64,000 nt of DNA from assembly GCA_027577415.1 (NCBI GenBank), contig JANBQS010000003.1:1-64000 (forward strand), written 5' to 3'. Under the pieces are notes generated by a model, which was given only the letters and a program-made list of their open reading frames with translations, made no database searches and was not told where the DNA came from. The position numbers and the translations under genes are program-made. Numbering within the stretch: the stretch's first letter is position 1; the number at the start of each line of letters is the position of its first letter. Positions 46,111 to 54,800 of the stretch are shown here, in pieces. The stretch comes from Coemansia sp. RSA 922 (lineage: Eukaryota > Kickxellomycota > Kickxellomycetes > Kickxellales > Kickxellaceae).

Positions 46111-48687
46111 ATGGCAGACGCAACACCCGAGCGAGACAGCGGGGAAAGTGGGGATACTAGCAGATCCACTTTGGCGGTGAACGGCAGCAACAACGCAGTA
46201 GTAGTGGCTTTGCCCAAGGATGACAATAGCCATAGCGACAATACCTCGAGTAGTTCAGCTCTTGAATCAAATTTGTCATTTCACTCACTCCCACCAATTT
46301 CCCTAGCAAACCGCCGACGAAGCAGCATCAAAGCTCTACCCGGGCTAACACCGCCAGTTATCGATACAAAGCCCAGCGGACATCGTAAAGCCGATAGTGC
46401 AATAGAAGACGCAACAGAGTTGATGCTAGCTCGTGCCAAAGTAGCCAACGACTTGTTATTCAAGGACCCTAAACGCGTAGTCATTGAGCACGGATACTTA
46501 CAAGCCGACCAAGATACGCTTAGGTCGCTTATCGACGTCTCGTCACCTACGTTTCGCATGCCACATAGCAGAGTACCTGAGACTAGCCCTGAGTCGGACA
46601 GCTATGCGGTGTATCCCGAGGGCGATGAGCGCGCGCTGCCGGGGTTTATTCTCTCGTGTATGACGATGGAAGAGCTGGATTTGGTGACGGGTGCTTGGGA
46701 GTCGGAGCTGGAAACTTTGAGCGATGGAGACTTTTGGCGTGGTGTCATCAGCGACCTGGACGGGTTGTCGCGTAGAGCGCCGCTGCACTTGTCGGCGAAG
46801 ATCCGGGCTGGTATCCCGGCGTCTATTCGCGGCGTGGTGTGGCAGACGCTGACGCAGGCAAGGTCCACTTATCTGCAGACTGTGTACACGCAGTTAGTGA
46901 AAGAGTACTCGCCTCATGAGCGTATTATCAGACGTGATCTGCCCCGGACCTTTCCCAAGATCCCTGTGTTCAAGAGCGAGGGCGGGTCGGGCCAGCAGCG
47001 GCTCTTCCGGATCCTCAAGGCATACTCTCTGTACGATGCCGAGGTCGGGTACTGCCAGGGCCTAGGCTTTGTTATTGGGCCGCTGCTGATGAGCATGGGG
47101 GAATGCGAGGCGTTCTGCGTCCTTGTCCGACTGATGGAGACCTACGACCTGCGTGGCATGTTTACCGAGGACATGGCTGGACTGCACTTGCGGCTGTACC
47201 AGTTCCAGGAGCTGGCTACTGAAATCGTTGGTGACGTAGTGGCCCACTTGGACCGTCACGGCGTCGTTCCTGCAATGTACGTGCCGTCCTGGTTTCTCTC
47301 CTTGTTTGCATACACCATGCCGCTGAGCTTTGTCCTGCGCGCCATGGACGTTATCGTGGCTGAGGGCGCGCCCGAGTCTATTATGCGCATTGGCATAGCC
47401 CTTTTGCAGCGCAATGCCGAGCACATACTCCGCCAGGACGACTTTGAGTCGGCCATGGCTGCCGTCAACAGCGGGCTCTACGACGACGCAAATAACACGA
47501 GGGATAGGCCTGGCTATGTGCTACAAGAGGCGGCCAAGCTTAGCGCTGTTGTTACGAGGCAGCGGCTGGACGAGCTGGAGGTGCAGTATTGCCGAGAGCA
47601 AGGCGTGGTGCTGAAGGGCCGGCAGAGCACGTCGACGCAGGCCACGCAGGTGGCTACACCTACGGCGCAGCAGGCTATTACAAAGTTTCTGGGGTGGCCG
47701 TGGAGCAAAGACAATCTGGCTCCACAGACCCCTTCTGCTCGGCGTCCTAGGGCGTCGGAGACAGGGCGGATTAGTCCCCGGGTACTGGAGCTTACAGAGG
47801 AGCAGCAGCTCCAGTCTCAGCGCCTGCGTGAGCAAGTGTTGCTGGAGCTGCAGAACCAGTCAATGGCCCCAGCTACTGTCCTAGGAGCAGGGGAGATCAA
47901 GACTAGAGAGTCGGCCGAATCGACCAAGACTGCTGTTGCCGACACTGATGTTGATGAGCCGCCTCGTTCGGCTGCAGCACAGGGCCAGAGGGACGGCGCT
48001 TGGCGTGACGAGGTGCTGGAGCCGCTGAACCGGCAGCTCCATGATGCGCGAGTCACTTGCGCCTCACACAGAGACGCACTAGTAGCCTTGCAAGCAGACC
48101 ACGAACTATTGCGAGCAGAACTGGCCGCTGCCAAAGCCGATCGCGCCGAGCTGGCTTCAGATAATGAGCAGCTGAGAATGCTACTGCGTCGGGCGGAGTC
48201 GGCTACGGTGGCTGCTGATGAGCGGGCAGAGTACTCGGGCGAGCGGTCTAAACGGGCTGAAGACATGCTTATTGCCGCCAGAGTGGAGCTGGCAGAAGCC
48301 GACGAGGAGCGTGCGTTGCTGGTGAGGCAGTTGAGCAATTTGCGCAAGTTTATCGCTGATTCTGGTAATGAGGAACCCGCAGAGAGAGCCAGACTGTTCT
48401 CTGTCGATGGCGGGTCTCGGCCTACGCAGCAACCTCAGCCCGGTAGGTTTAGTATCTCTAGTATAGGATCGGCTATCCGTGGCGCTATTACTAGCCCCCG
48501 CCAGCAGCTACCAGATCCACCTTTGATGTCTCCACCGTTGGTCTTGTCGCCACCGCCGACTGCTCGGCAGCACTCGTCGATTCCCTTGGCTTCGCTGCAT
48601 CGCAGCAAGACTACGCCACCAGGCACTATTGTCACATCTCCGTTGCCTTCATCTCGCAACACTATTAATAGCAGCATTATCAATTAA
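46111..48687 (+). CDS. TBC-domain Rab GTPase-activating protein (GYP5/EVI5-like)
   Basis: An 858-residue protein. Residues 1-110 are Ser/Asn-rich. The TBC domain lies at about 229-440, with IRAGIPASIRGVVWQTL, the catalytic arginine-finger region IIRRDLPRTFP, the glutamine-finger region GYCQGLGFVIG, and PSWFLSLFAYTMPLSFVLR. Both catalytic residues are present, so it should accelerate GTP hydrolysis by a Rab in membrane traffic. Residues about 560-760 form a long coiled coil (for example QLHDARVTCASHRDALVALQ). The tail (770-858) is Pro/Ser-rich. TBC followed by coiled coil is the EVI5/Gyp5 arrangement. The target Rab (Ypt1/Rab11 class) is not decidable. Confidence 0.92.
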   Translation: MADATPERDSGESGDTSRSTLAVNGSNNAVVVALPKDDNSHSDNTSSSSALESNLSFHSLPPISLANRRRSSIKALPGLTPPVIDTKPSGHRKADSAIEDATELMLARAKVANDLLFKDPKRVVIEHGYLQADQDTLRSLIDVSSPTFRMPHSRVPETSPESDSYAVYPEGDERALPGFILSCMTMEELDLVTGAWESELETLSDGDFWRGVISDLDGLSRRAPLHLSAKIRAGIPASIRGVVWQTLTQARSTYLQTVYTQLVKEYSPHERIIRRDLPRTFPKIPVFKSEGGSGQQRLFRILKAYSLYDAEVGYCQGLGFVIGPLLMSMGECEAFCVLVRLMETYDLRGMFTEDMAGLHLRLYQFQELATEIVGDVVAHLDRHGVVPAMYVPSWFLSLFAYTMPLSFVLRAMDVIVAEGAPESIMRIGIALLQRNAEHILRQDDFESAMAAVNSGLYDDANNTRDRPGYVLQEAAKLSAVVTRQRLDELEVQYCREQGVVLKGRQSTSTQATQVATPTAQQAITKFLGWPWSKDNLAPQTPSARRPRASETGRISPRVLELTEEQQLQSQRLREQVLLELQNQSMAPATVLGAGEIKTRESAESTKTAVADTDVDEPPRSAAAQGQRDGAWRDEVLEPLNRQLHDARVTCASHRDALVALQADHELLRAELAAAKADRAELASDNEQLRMLLRRAESATVAADERAEYSGERSKRAEDMLIAARVELAEADEERALLVRQLSNLRKFIADSGNEEPAERARLFSVDGGSRPTQQPQPGRFSISSIGSAIRGAITSPRQQLPDPPLMSPPLVLSPPPTARQHSSIPLASLHRSKTTPPGTIVTSPLPSSRNTINSSIIN

Positions 48688-48711
48688 GAATATATAAGAA
48701 GAAAAAAATGA

Positions 48712-49404
48712 CTACATTGCCATACCCATGCTCTCGCGTAACTCGGCCAACTCATCGTCTTCATCCACATGCTCGACAACAGGACGCGTGTTGCGCTGGG
48801 GCTGTGCAGTGGGACTCCTAGCAGCAGCAGAAGCAACGGTCTGTGGCGGGAGTTTAGGCAAAGACACTGGGACTCTACCCGAGTTAAGCAACTGTTTATC
48901 CAACTCTTCCTGTTCCAATTCCTCTAGTTCAGCTTCCAATTCGTCTTCGTCCATTTCAGCACCAAACAACTGAGGCTGAGAAATAGCGTCAGAGACCTCG
49001 TTAGCCAAATCCATCTGCTCTCTAATATCCTCCATAGTTTGGTCGACCTTATCGATATTCAAATCCTTATGTATATGTTTCATAGCTTCGGCGCCCCGTT
49101 CCATAGCCTTCATAGTCTCGAGGTTGACGTTTGCGGCTTCAATCGACATTGCCTGTGCTTCGATGGTCATACGAGTACCGCTCATCTTTTCTAACTGATT
49201 GTCGTATAGTTTCTTACGCTTCAACGCCAATAGGGCTACGCGTCGGTTGGAGGTGGCGTTGGTCCGCGCGATTTTAAGTTCATTGTCGATTTTACCCTGA
49301 ATGTGTAGCTCTCGCTTTTCTAGCATGGTCAGCGTTTCCCGTAGATTTATAATTGCATCTTTGGGCGTCGTCTTTTCCTTCTTCTTGGCAAAGAACAGAT
49401 TCAT
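48712..49404 (-). CDS. SNF7: ESCRT-III core subunit SNF7/VPS32
   Basis: A 230-residue Snf7-family protein, the main filament former of ESCRT-III in multivesicular-body sorting, cytokinesis and membrane repair. The N-terminus MNLFFAKKKEKTTPKDAI is typical, with a short hydrophobic anchor and a basic helix 1 (LRETLTMLEKRELHIQGKI). Helix 2 reads ALLALKRKKLYDNQLEKMSG. Helices 3-4 lead to DKVDQTMEDIREQMDLANEV. The acidic C-terminal region (DEDELEAELEELEQEELDKQ) is the autoinhibitory and MIM part. The ATG at 49404 is used; the extra upstream codons begin at a TTG. Vta1 at 6.8 kb acts in the same pathway. Confidence 0.95.
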   Translation of the reverse strand: MNLFFAKKKEKTTPKDAIINLRETLTMLEKRELHIQGKIDNELKIARTNATSNRRVALLALKRKKLYDNQLEKMSGTRMTIEAQAMSIEAANVNLETMKAMERGAEAMKHIHKDLNIDKVDQTMEDIREQMDLANEVSDAISQPQLFGAEMDEDELEAELEELEQEELDKQLLNSGRVPVSLPKLPPQTVASAAARSPTAQPQRNTRPVVEHVDEDDELAELRESMGMAM

Positions 49405-49798
49405 GATTGACAAATGTGAAAGAAAAAAAGGTAGTATACAAAATTTAGTGTAGAAGAGAAAACCTGAAGAATGCGTTAGTTTGCCAAGCTAAAGCTTGTG
49501 TAGTTTAAGCGTCACGTGGTATGCGCATGATTAAATCTGTTGACCCAATTTTTTGGCAGTAAGAGCTGGAGCCAATCACAGAGCTGAAATGGAATGGGTC
49601 GATTGTTGTTGGTTTCCTTTGTATGCGCAAAACTAAATTAGGACGGATGGGGGGAGGCTTGCTGGTCTTGAAAACTACACGAACCAGTCCGCTTTTTTGA
49701 CCTACAAACTTTCCATCACCTTTTTCTTTTTTGCATACTCTTAACTTTTCAAGTACCCTTTTTTTTCTTCGCCTAACGACTCCCCTCCACCCAGAATA
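49405..49798. promoter_or_regulatory. Divergent promoter region of SNF7 and RAX1
   Basis: About 390 bp between divergent genes. GTCACGTGGT (49511-49520) contains a CACGTG E-box. The RAX1 side is rich in T and C up to the ATG. Confidence 0.45.
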
Positions 49799-51598
49799 AT
49801 GAACTTTCCTGCTGAAAAGAAGCCTGGTTATCAGGAAGACCCAAACCATCCAATGTACCACATACCTCTGCCGAGCAACCACGCCGCGTTTGACCGCAGG
49901 AGTGAAGGCGACCATCGTGGCCGCTCTTTGAGTTCAGCTCAATCAGCTCTTGCACGTAGGTCATCAGATGACGACCGTACACCAATGACTACGTTTTTCG
50001 GTACTCAAGCCTGGCAACGCATGTCCTCCGGTCTACCCACGGGTGTCCGCGACCCATTAAACATTGACGAGCTAGAGCGCGAAGAACGACAGATGCCATT
50101 TACTCAGATGGCTGTCGGCGCGATGACCGACGAAGAAGCACTCAGCGCCGCGACCACTGGCGCTGCTGATGGCGGTGCCACGCCTATTGACTGGGCATAC
50201 ATGCAAGACCACAATCTGCGGACTGGCGGTCTGCCCTCCCTCGACCAAGTACTGACAAGGAGGACTAGGGCACCATTGGCATTGCGTGACTTTGCTGTGC
50301 ACTGTTCTGTGAGGCAGCCACAGGCGCGTAGGTGGTTGGAGTTTTATATGGCGGCAAGAACTCATGAAAAAATGTGTCTAGCCTATGAATCCGACCTACG
50401 CCATGCCAAGGCTCGTAGCCATTATGCTAGTCACGATAGCTACGTGTTGCCTGCTCAAGACCCCGATGAGCTAATGGACCCGGCTAGTCGCGCAGCTGCA
50501 CACAATGCTACTATGGAGTCGTTGTCGCGCGGACGGTCCGAGTCATTGGGAAAGGCCGGGTTCCGTCGTAGTCATCGTCAGTCTTCGCGTATGGCTGTAC
50601 AAATCCAGACTGCCGCAGAGACTATCTTTTTGCGTTACTTCCGCGCTGCTCTAGACCCCAATTTAATGCAGACTGGTGGTGGGTTTCGCACAGCGGGCAA
50701 CAACAAGAAAATCGGCTCTCTACGTCGCATGCTCACCCAGAAGCCAGGCGAAAGACCTACACTCGACGATGCCTATCATCAGGGATACGGCGTAGCGAGT
50801 GAGTCTGTTTATGTTAGTGCTGTAGCTACGCATCCTCGTGACCCGTCTCATGATGGTCTGGCGTCTCCTACGTCGCTGGTTATGTCGCATGATCACTTGC
50901 ATACGCCGATTACGGACAAACCTACTACTCAGCAGCAACGGTACTTGCGCTTGCCGCATGGAGGCGCTGGTGCTGCTCGCAACCACTTGTATTACCATAT
51001 GCCGTGGCCACCAGAGATCCTCACCGATATCGAGCAACGTCTACTCCACGATGGGTCTGCTCTAGACGCCACGCTATTTTCCGAGGCACTTCTCTATGCC
51101 TACGACGTATTGGATACCTACTATTTCCCTATATTTATTGCCGATGCTGTCTCGCGCAACGTTACTCGCGACCACTGTGTTCTCCGCGTACTAGTAGCCT
51201 TTGTGTTCCTGTGGCTTGGGTTTGCACTCCCGCTTGCTCTTATTTTGTTGGATGAGGAACCAAAGGCCCGCCGTGTGTGGGCAGTTCTGCCCTTGCTTTT
51301 GGGCTGGTGGAATGTCGCTGTTGGATTTGGCGGTTGTGACCTACTACTGGCTGCTGTGCGCAAGTACCAGTCACCGGGTGTCAGAGACTCGACTCAGAAG
51401 AGTGATGGGTGGTCGGTTAAATCTCAGTTTGGCGGATGGCGTAGGGCTTGGTTTTCAACTAGGGTATCGGTTGATATGACTGCTACTAGAATGGTTAGGG
51501 CTAGGAGTATTCGTTGGTTTATCGGCGCTCTTGTCATGACTGCTATTAGCACTGCTATACTGTGTGCTGTGCCTGGAACCAAGATTTACACCGACTAA
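49799..51598 (+). CDS. RAX1: RAX1-like RGS-domain membrane protein
   Basis: A 599-residue protein resembling fungal Rax1, a membrane protein marking division sites or cell ends. The RGS-like domain begins at LPSLDQVLTRRTRAPLALRD and runs with an insertion to the DVLDTYYFPIFI segment (about 145-450). This is the usual start of Rax1 (L-x-x-V-L-x-R-(R/K)-T-x-x-P). Three hydrophobic helices follow: about 462-480, 486-515 (VWAVLPLLLGWWNVAVGFGG) and 576-593 (FIGALVMTAISTAILCAV). The N-terminus is disordered. A long Ser/His-rich insertion at about 300-390 splits the RGS region. Polarity function is inferred from the family. It is intronless, 117 bp from the next gene. Confidence 0.78.
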   Translation: MNFPAEKKPGYQEDPNHPMYHIPLPSNHAAFDRRSEGDHRGRSLSSAQSALARRSSDDDRTPMTTFFGTQAWQRMSSGLPTGVRDPLNIDELEREERQMPFTQMAVGAMTDEEALSAATTGAADGGATPIDWAYMQDHNLRTGGLPSLDQVLTRRTRAPLALRDFAVHCSVRQPQARRWLEFYMAARTHEKMCLAYESDLRHAKARSHYASHDSYVLPAQDPDELMDPASRAAAHNATMESLSRGRSESLGKAGFRRSHRQSSRMAVQIQTAAETIFLRYFRAALDPNLMQTGGGFRTAGNNKKIGSLRRMLTQKPGERPTLDDAYHQGYGVASESVYVSAVATHPRDPSHDGLASPTSLVMSHDHLHTPITDKPTTQQQRYLRLPHGGAGAARNHLYYHMPWPPEILTDIEQRLLHDGSALDATLFSEALLYAYDVLDTYYFPIFIADAVSRNVTRDHCVLRVLVAFVFLWLGFALPLALILLDEEPKARRVWAVLPLLLGWWNVAVGFGGCDLLLAAVRKYQSPGVRDSTQKSDGWSVKSQFGGWRRAWFSTRVSVDMTATRMVRARSIRWFIGALVMTAISTAILCAVPGTKIYTD

Positions 51599-51715
51599 GT
51601 CTATTTATGTACTCCCATCATCTAAATATCCCTTTTTCCGCATCTATTAATAATAAGAGCAAATCTGCCCACTACTTTAATTTTCTTCCTATTATTGTTT
51701 CCTTTATTTTTTTCA

Positions 51716-52786
51716 ATGTCTATTGGTATTGATTTGGGTGCTACTAGCTCAAGTGCCTGTGTCTGGAAGAACGGCCGGATACAGATTATTGACAGTCCTA
51801 TTCCCTCTTATGTTGCCTTTACTGATACCAAATGCCTGATAGGCAAAGATGCCAAGGACCAAGCTGCTGTACACCCGCAAAACACTATATTCAACTATAA
51901 ACGTCTTTTAGGTCGCAAATTTAAAGACTACGTAGTCCAGTCTAACCTTGCGCATTGGCCGTTCGCAGTAGTCAGTAATAGACGCGGCAAACCAGTTATC
52001 CAAGTCAATACAGTACATACTCCGGAGGATATATCGGCTATTATCTTGGGCAAAATACGTACGAACGCTATGAGTTTTCTGGGAGTCGAGGTCAAAACCG
52101 CGGTTATCACTGTACCGGTTCATTTTACCCGTTCACAGCGCAAGGCTGTCAAGAGTGCTGCCAAAATAGCTGGTCTCAAAGCCCGTATTATCGACGATCC
52201 TGTTGCTGCTGCTATTGCCTATGGTCTTGACAAAGGTGGTGGCGGCAAGAGAAAAGTACTCGTTGTTGATCTAGGCGGGAATTCGTCTCTGGTATCACTT
52301 CTTGCTATAAACTCGAGCAAAATTAAAGTGCTGGCCACTACTGGCAACCACCTTCTCGGCGGCAAGGATTTCGACCAGTGTCTAGCCAACTACTACATCA
52401 AGGAGCTTAATGGTAAATTTGGAGTGAACGTCTACGGAGATACAGCCGCTATGCACCGTCTTTTGGCTGCCTGTGAGCAAGCCAAACACGAGTTGTCTAC
52501 GGAGGCTACGGCTAATATTGACTCTATCCAGATTACTCGTTTACACTTTGAAACACTTTGTCAGACGCTGATCCGGTTGATCTTGGGGCTTGTCAAGAGT
52601 ATTCTGAGTACATCGAAAATAGACAAGAGCAAAATAAGCGCTATTGTCATGGCTGGTGGATCGTCGTGTATTCCTATGGTTCAGGAGCAAATTGCGGAGT
52701 ACTTTGGCAAGGAGCTGTGCAAGTTTATCGATCCCAACATAGTAGTTGCATATGGTGCGGCTATTTTGGCAGAAAGAATAATGTAA
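51716..52786 (+). CDS. Hsp70 nucleotide-binding-domain-only protein, divergent
   Basis: A 356-residue protein that covers only the actin-like ATPase domain of Hsp70 and stops where the substrate-binding domain should begin (IVVAYGAAILAERIM, then TAA). Landmarks are IGIDLGATSSSACVW (phosphate 1; usually GIDLGTTxS), IFNYKRLLGR, PVHFTRSQRKAVKSAAKIAG, DDPVAAAIAYGLDKG, VVDLGGNSSLVSLL and IVMAGGSSCIPMVQE. The phosphate-2 loop is altered: DLGG(G/A)TFDVS in active Hsp70s reads DLGGNSSLVS, so the Thr/Asp pair used in hydrolysis appears lost. A stretch before the ITRLHFE helix is shortened by about ten residues. It is therefore either a regulatory ATP-binding pseudo-chaperone or a decaying gene. The frame is fully open. 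Confidence 0.85.
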   Translation: MSIGIDLGATSSSACVWKNGRIQIIDSPIPSYVAFTDTKCLIGKDAKDQAAVHPQNTIFNYKRLLGRKFKDYVVQSNLAHWPFAVVSNRRGKPVIQVNTVHTPEDISAIILGKIRTNAMSFLGVEVKTAVITVPVHFTRSQRKAVKSAAKIAGLKARIIDDPVAAAIAYGLDKGGGGKRKVLVVDLGGNSSLVSLLAINSSKIKVLATTGNHLLGGKDFDQCLANYYIKELNGKFGVNVYGDTAAMHRLLAACEQAKHELSTEATANIDSIQITRLHFETLCQTLIRLILGLVKSILSTSKIDKSKISAIVMAGGSSCIPMVQEQIAEYFGKELCKFIDPNIVVAYGAAILAERIM

Positions 52787-53196
52787 TATATTATTATGCA
52801 TGGTAGGAATGTGTTTGGCTCATGAAGATGTTCAGCACTGCTTTAGAGCAAGTCGTCGATTTTTATTTTTAAAAATCTGGAAAGAAGGCAAAAATTGGAT
52901 GGATTGGGGGGGTGGGTTCTGTATCCATTATTATGACTGAACAAGAATTCGACATGGAAATATGTTTTTTAAAAGGCTCCAGAAAGTAGTGGGGAAGATA
53001 CGGATACTCTATGGTGAATATCTGACAATTGTGCAACTCTGTCTTTTAAAAAATGTTGGTCACTGACTGTGAAGAGGAGAGACAGCCTTTTGGCTTTCGC
53101 CTTATAAAAAAGCAGGCCATGTGGAGGGAATGGAGGCTGGACAACATCTCAATTATTCTTATTTCACTACATTTGTTCCTAAACACTTAGTTAATA
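52787..53196. other. Promoter of the 53197 gene
   Basis: About 410 bp with no gene. CTGACTG (53063-53069) and the TATA box at 53103-53110 precede the small gene. Confidence 0.45.
53103..53110 (+). promoter_or_regulatory. TATA box of the 53197 gene
   Basis: CCTTATAAAAAAGC, 87-94 bp upstream of the ATG at 53197. Confidence 0.5.
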
Positions 53197-53625
53197 ATGG
53201 TTACTATAAGGATTTATATGTCTGAAGGGGGTGAAGATGGTATAGTTTATGCACTAGGCGCATACCGTATTGATAGCGACCCTATACCCAAATATTACCA
53301 GGCAGCCATGACAAGTAAAACGAATTTACAAAATATTATAGGAGGAACCTACACGGCTTTTTTCGCTATTGGCAAAAAGTTTTTCAGGGAGGATAAAGAC
53401 CACAAAAATTCTGAATGCCACTCCGTCACAATGGATTATGCTGTAGTATACATGAAGCACGACCAGGTTAAATGGTTCAAGGTGAGTATAAAATTGATGT
53501 CAGGGAAAATTAATATGACTGATGATCAACTTGCCAGCTATTTGGTTAATCCTCCAGTTGATGCAAGTTTTAATAATTCGTTTTTAGGAAGGATTCAAGT
53601 CAATGGGTTCACCGAGGTTGCCTAA
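53197..53625 (+). CDS. Orphan small protein
   Basis: A 142-residue intact frame with a TATA box and an AATAATGG start context. No domain is recognised. It looks like a soluble alpha/beta protein: a hydrophobic first strand (MVTIRIYM), IVYALGAYRIDSD, IGGTYTAFFAIGKKFF, a MDYAVVYMKHDQVKWFKVSI strand pair, and a C-terminal SFLGRIQVNGFTEV. A HCL-type Cys is rare (one Cys). There is no signal peptide. The placement between an Hsp70 relative and a member of the small orphan family suggests lineage-specific, possibly stress-induced content. Function is unknown. Confidence 0.5.
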   Translation: MVTIRIYMSEGGEDGIVYALGAYRIDSDPIPKYYQAAMTSKTNLQNIIGGTYTAFFAIGKKFFREDKDHKNSECHSVTMDYAVVYMKHDQVKWFKVSIKLMSGKINMTDDQLASYLVNPPVDASFNNSFLGRIQVNGFTEVA

Positions 53626-53923
53626 TACAGTATTTAGTATTGCATATAACATTGTTTGTTAAAAATATGAATAGACTCATAAAAATGCAATGTGCAACTA
53701 CATATGTTTGATAAAAGTTGGGCAGAATTGGTCATGTAGGGAGCCACTCATATGGTATGAGATTTCATATTTTTATTGCGTGTCACACAGAACTAATCAA
53801 GATCACTAAATCGGCGGTCTGGGCAAGGGATTGCGGCTTAGCTGCAGTAGAACGTTGTTATTTAAAAGAGTTTATTGTTGTTTACAAAATAGAACTCTTT
53901 ATCTTCTCTTTTATTTATTTGAA

Positions 53924-54280
53924 TTAAATTCTAATATCACATTGCGTTCCACAAAAAAAGCTATTGCGTGCTGCTACAGCATTATCGAGTAATGTCTTAT
54001 AATCACTGTTGGCCTTTTCAAACAGTATCAGTAGATCACTCTCTTTGCCTTTAAAGATATAGGTACTACCTTCATCATTGGCATACTTTCCCTCACCTAT
54101 GACTTTACTAATATGTGTCCACTTTGACAATCCAAGGACATAATAGCCTTGTCCTGAATCCTCACTACCTGTATTACTTAGAGCTTGATCACAGGCACTT
54201 AAACCATTAAATCCGTAATTTCGAGACTCACTTTGGAATAGAAAAAAGCCGGCATTAAAGGTAAAATAGGTATAACCCAT
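53924..54280 (-). CDS. Small orphan family protein (apparently intact member 2)
   Basis: A 118-residue protein from ATG 54280 (MGYTYFTFNAGFFLFQSE). It aligns by order with the 27468-27863 protein: a first strand pair ending in a Gly/Phe turn, a helix with QALSNT, GYYVLGLSKWTHISKVIGEG, then STYIFKG, then a final helix (LILFEKANSDYKTLLDNAV). Three Cys are present. The two broken copies at 23616 and 30415 show the same C-terminal pattern (YI(Y/F)(L/I)G). No known domain is recognised. A TATA box, a palindrome and CRE repeats precede it, so it is likely a regulated gene. Confidence 0.55.
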   Translation of the reverse strand: MGYTYFTFNAGFFLFQSESRNYGFNGLSACDQALSNTGSEDSGQGYYVLGLSKWTHISKVIGEGKYANDEGSTYIFKGKESDLLILFEKANSDYKTLLDNAVAARNSFFCGTQCDIRI

Positions 54281-54386
54281 TATATTTGTAAATAAAATGC
54301 TGTAGTAGTTGATCAAGATTGTTAGGTGAAGAGAGAGTATGTGTGGTGAATGGTCTGAAGGTGAGAATAGAAGCAGCAGCAGCTTA

Positions 54387-54395
54387 CTTTATATA
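54387..54395 (-). promoter_or_regulatory. TATA box of the 54280 gene
   Basis: TATATAAAG on the minus strand, 107-115 bp upstream of the ATG. It is flanked by GCAGCAGCAGCTT (54373-54385), which is shared with the 27863 promoter. Confidence 0.5.
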
Positions 54396-54483
54396 CCAGA
54401 AAAGGAAGCGTTTCCTCTTGCCGAAAGAGTGGAAAATTGTGCTCCCCACTGTTTCCTGGCAAGCATCAATGAGCACCAACAAC

Positions 54484-54498
54484 CCTTTGTCTCAAAGG
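54484..54498 (-). promoter_or_regulatory. Palindromic element CCTTTG-TCT-CAAAGG
   Basis: A perfect inverted repeat, 204-218 bp upstream of the start at 54280. It is the counterpart of 28061-28075. Confidence 0.55.
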
Positions 54499-54800
54499 AT
54501 TCTGACGTCAGCTTCAACTGTCGAGACTTTGAAAATATAGTGCTTGTCAGAAAGTGACGCGATTTGCCTGGCTTTCTCCCCAATTTTCTCCTCTGGCATA
54601 GAAAAATATGCAACAGCCAAAAATGCTCCTCCTAGCCACAAAGAACAGTGACGTCATTTTCAACTGTCGTGGGACTTTGAGAATATAGTGTTTGCTAGAA
54701 AAAGCAGCAGAGTGCTCACGTTTTCTCTCACTTTCTTCTCTTACAAGGAAAACAAGAAACTCTGCCTATAGCCACAAAGGATACTGACGTCATTCTTAGT
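54484..54800. repeat. Imperfect repeat array with three CRE sites
   Basis: Three units of about 140 bp, each holding a CACAAAGGA/CTCAAAGGA block followed by TGACGTCA (54503-54510, 54649-54656, 54785-54792). The first two also have TTCAACTGTCG(A/T)G, GACTTTGA(A/G)AATATAGTG and a TTTCTC(C/T) tract. TGACGTCA is the ATF/CREB (bZIP) palindrome. The first unit contains the CCTTTGTCTCAAAGG palindrome. Confidence 0.7.
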
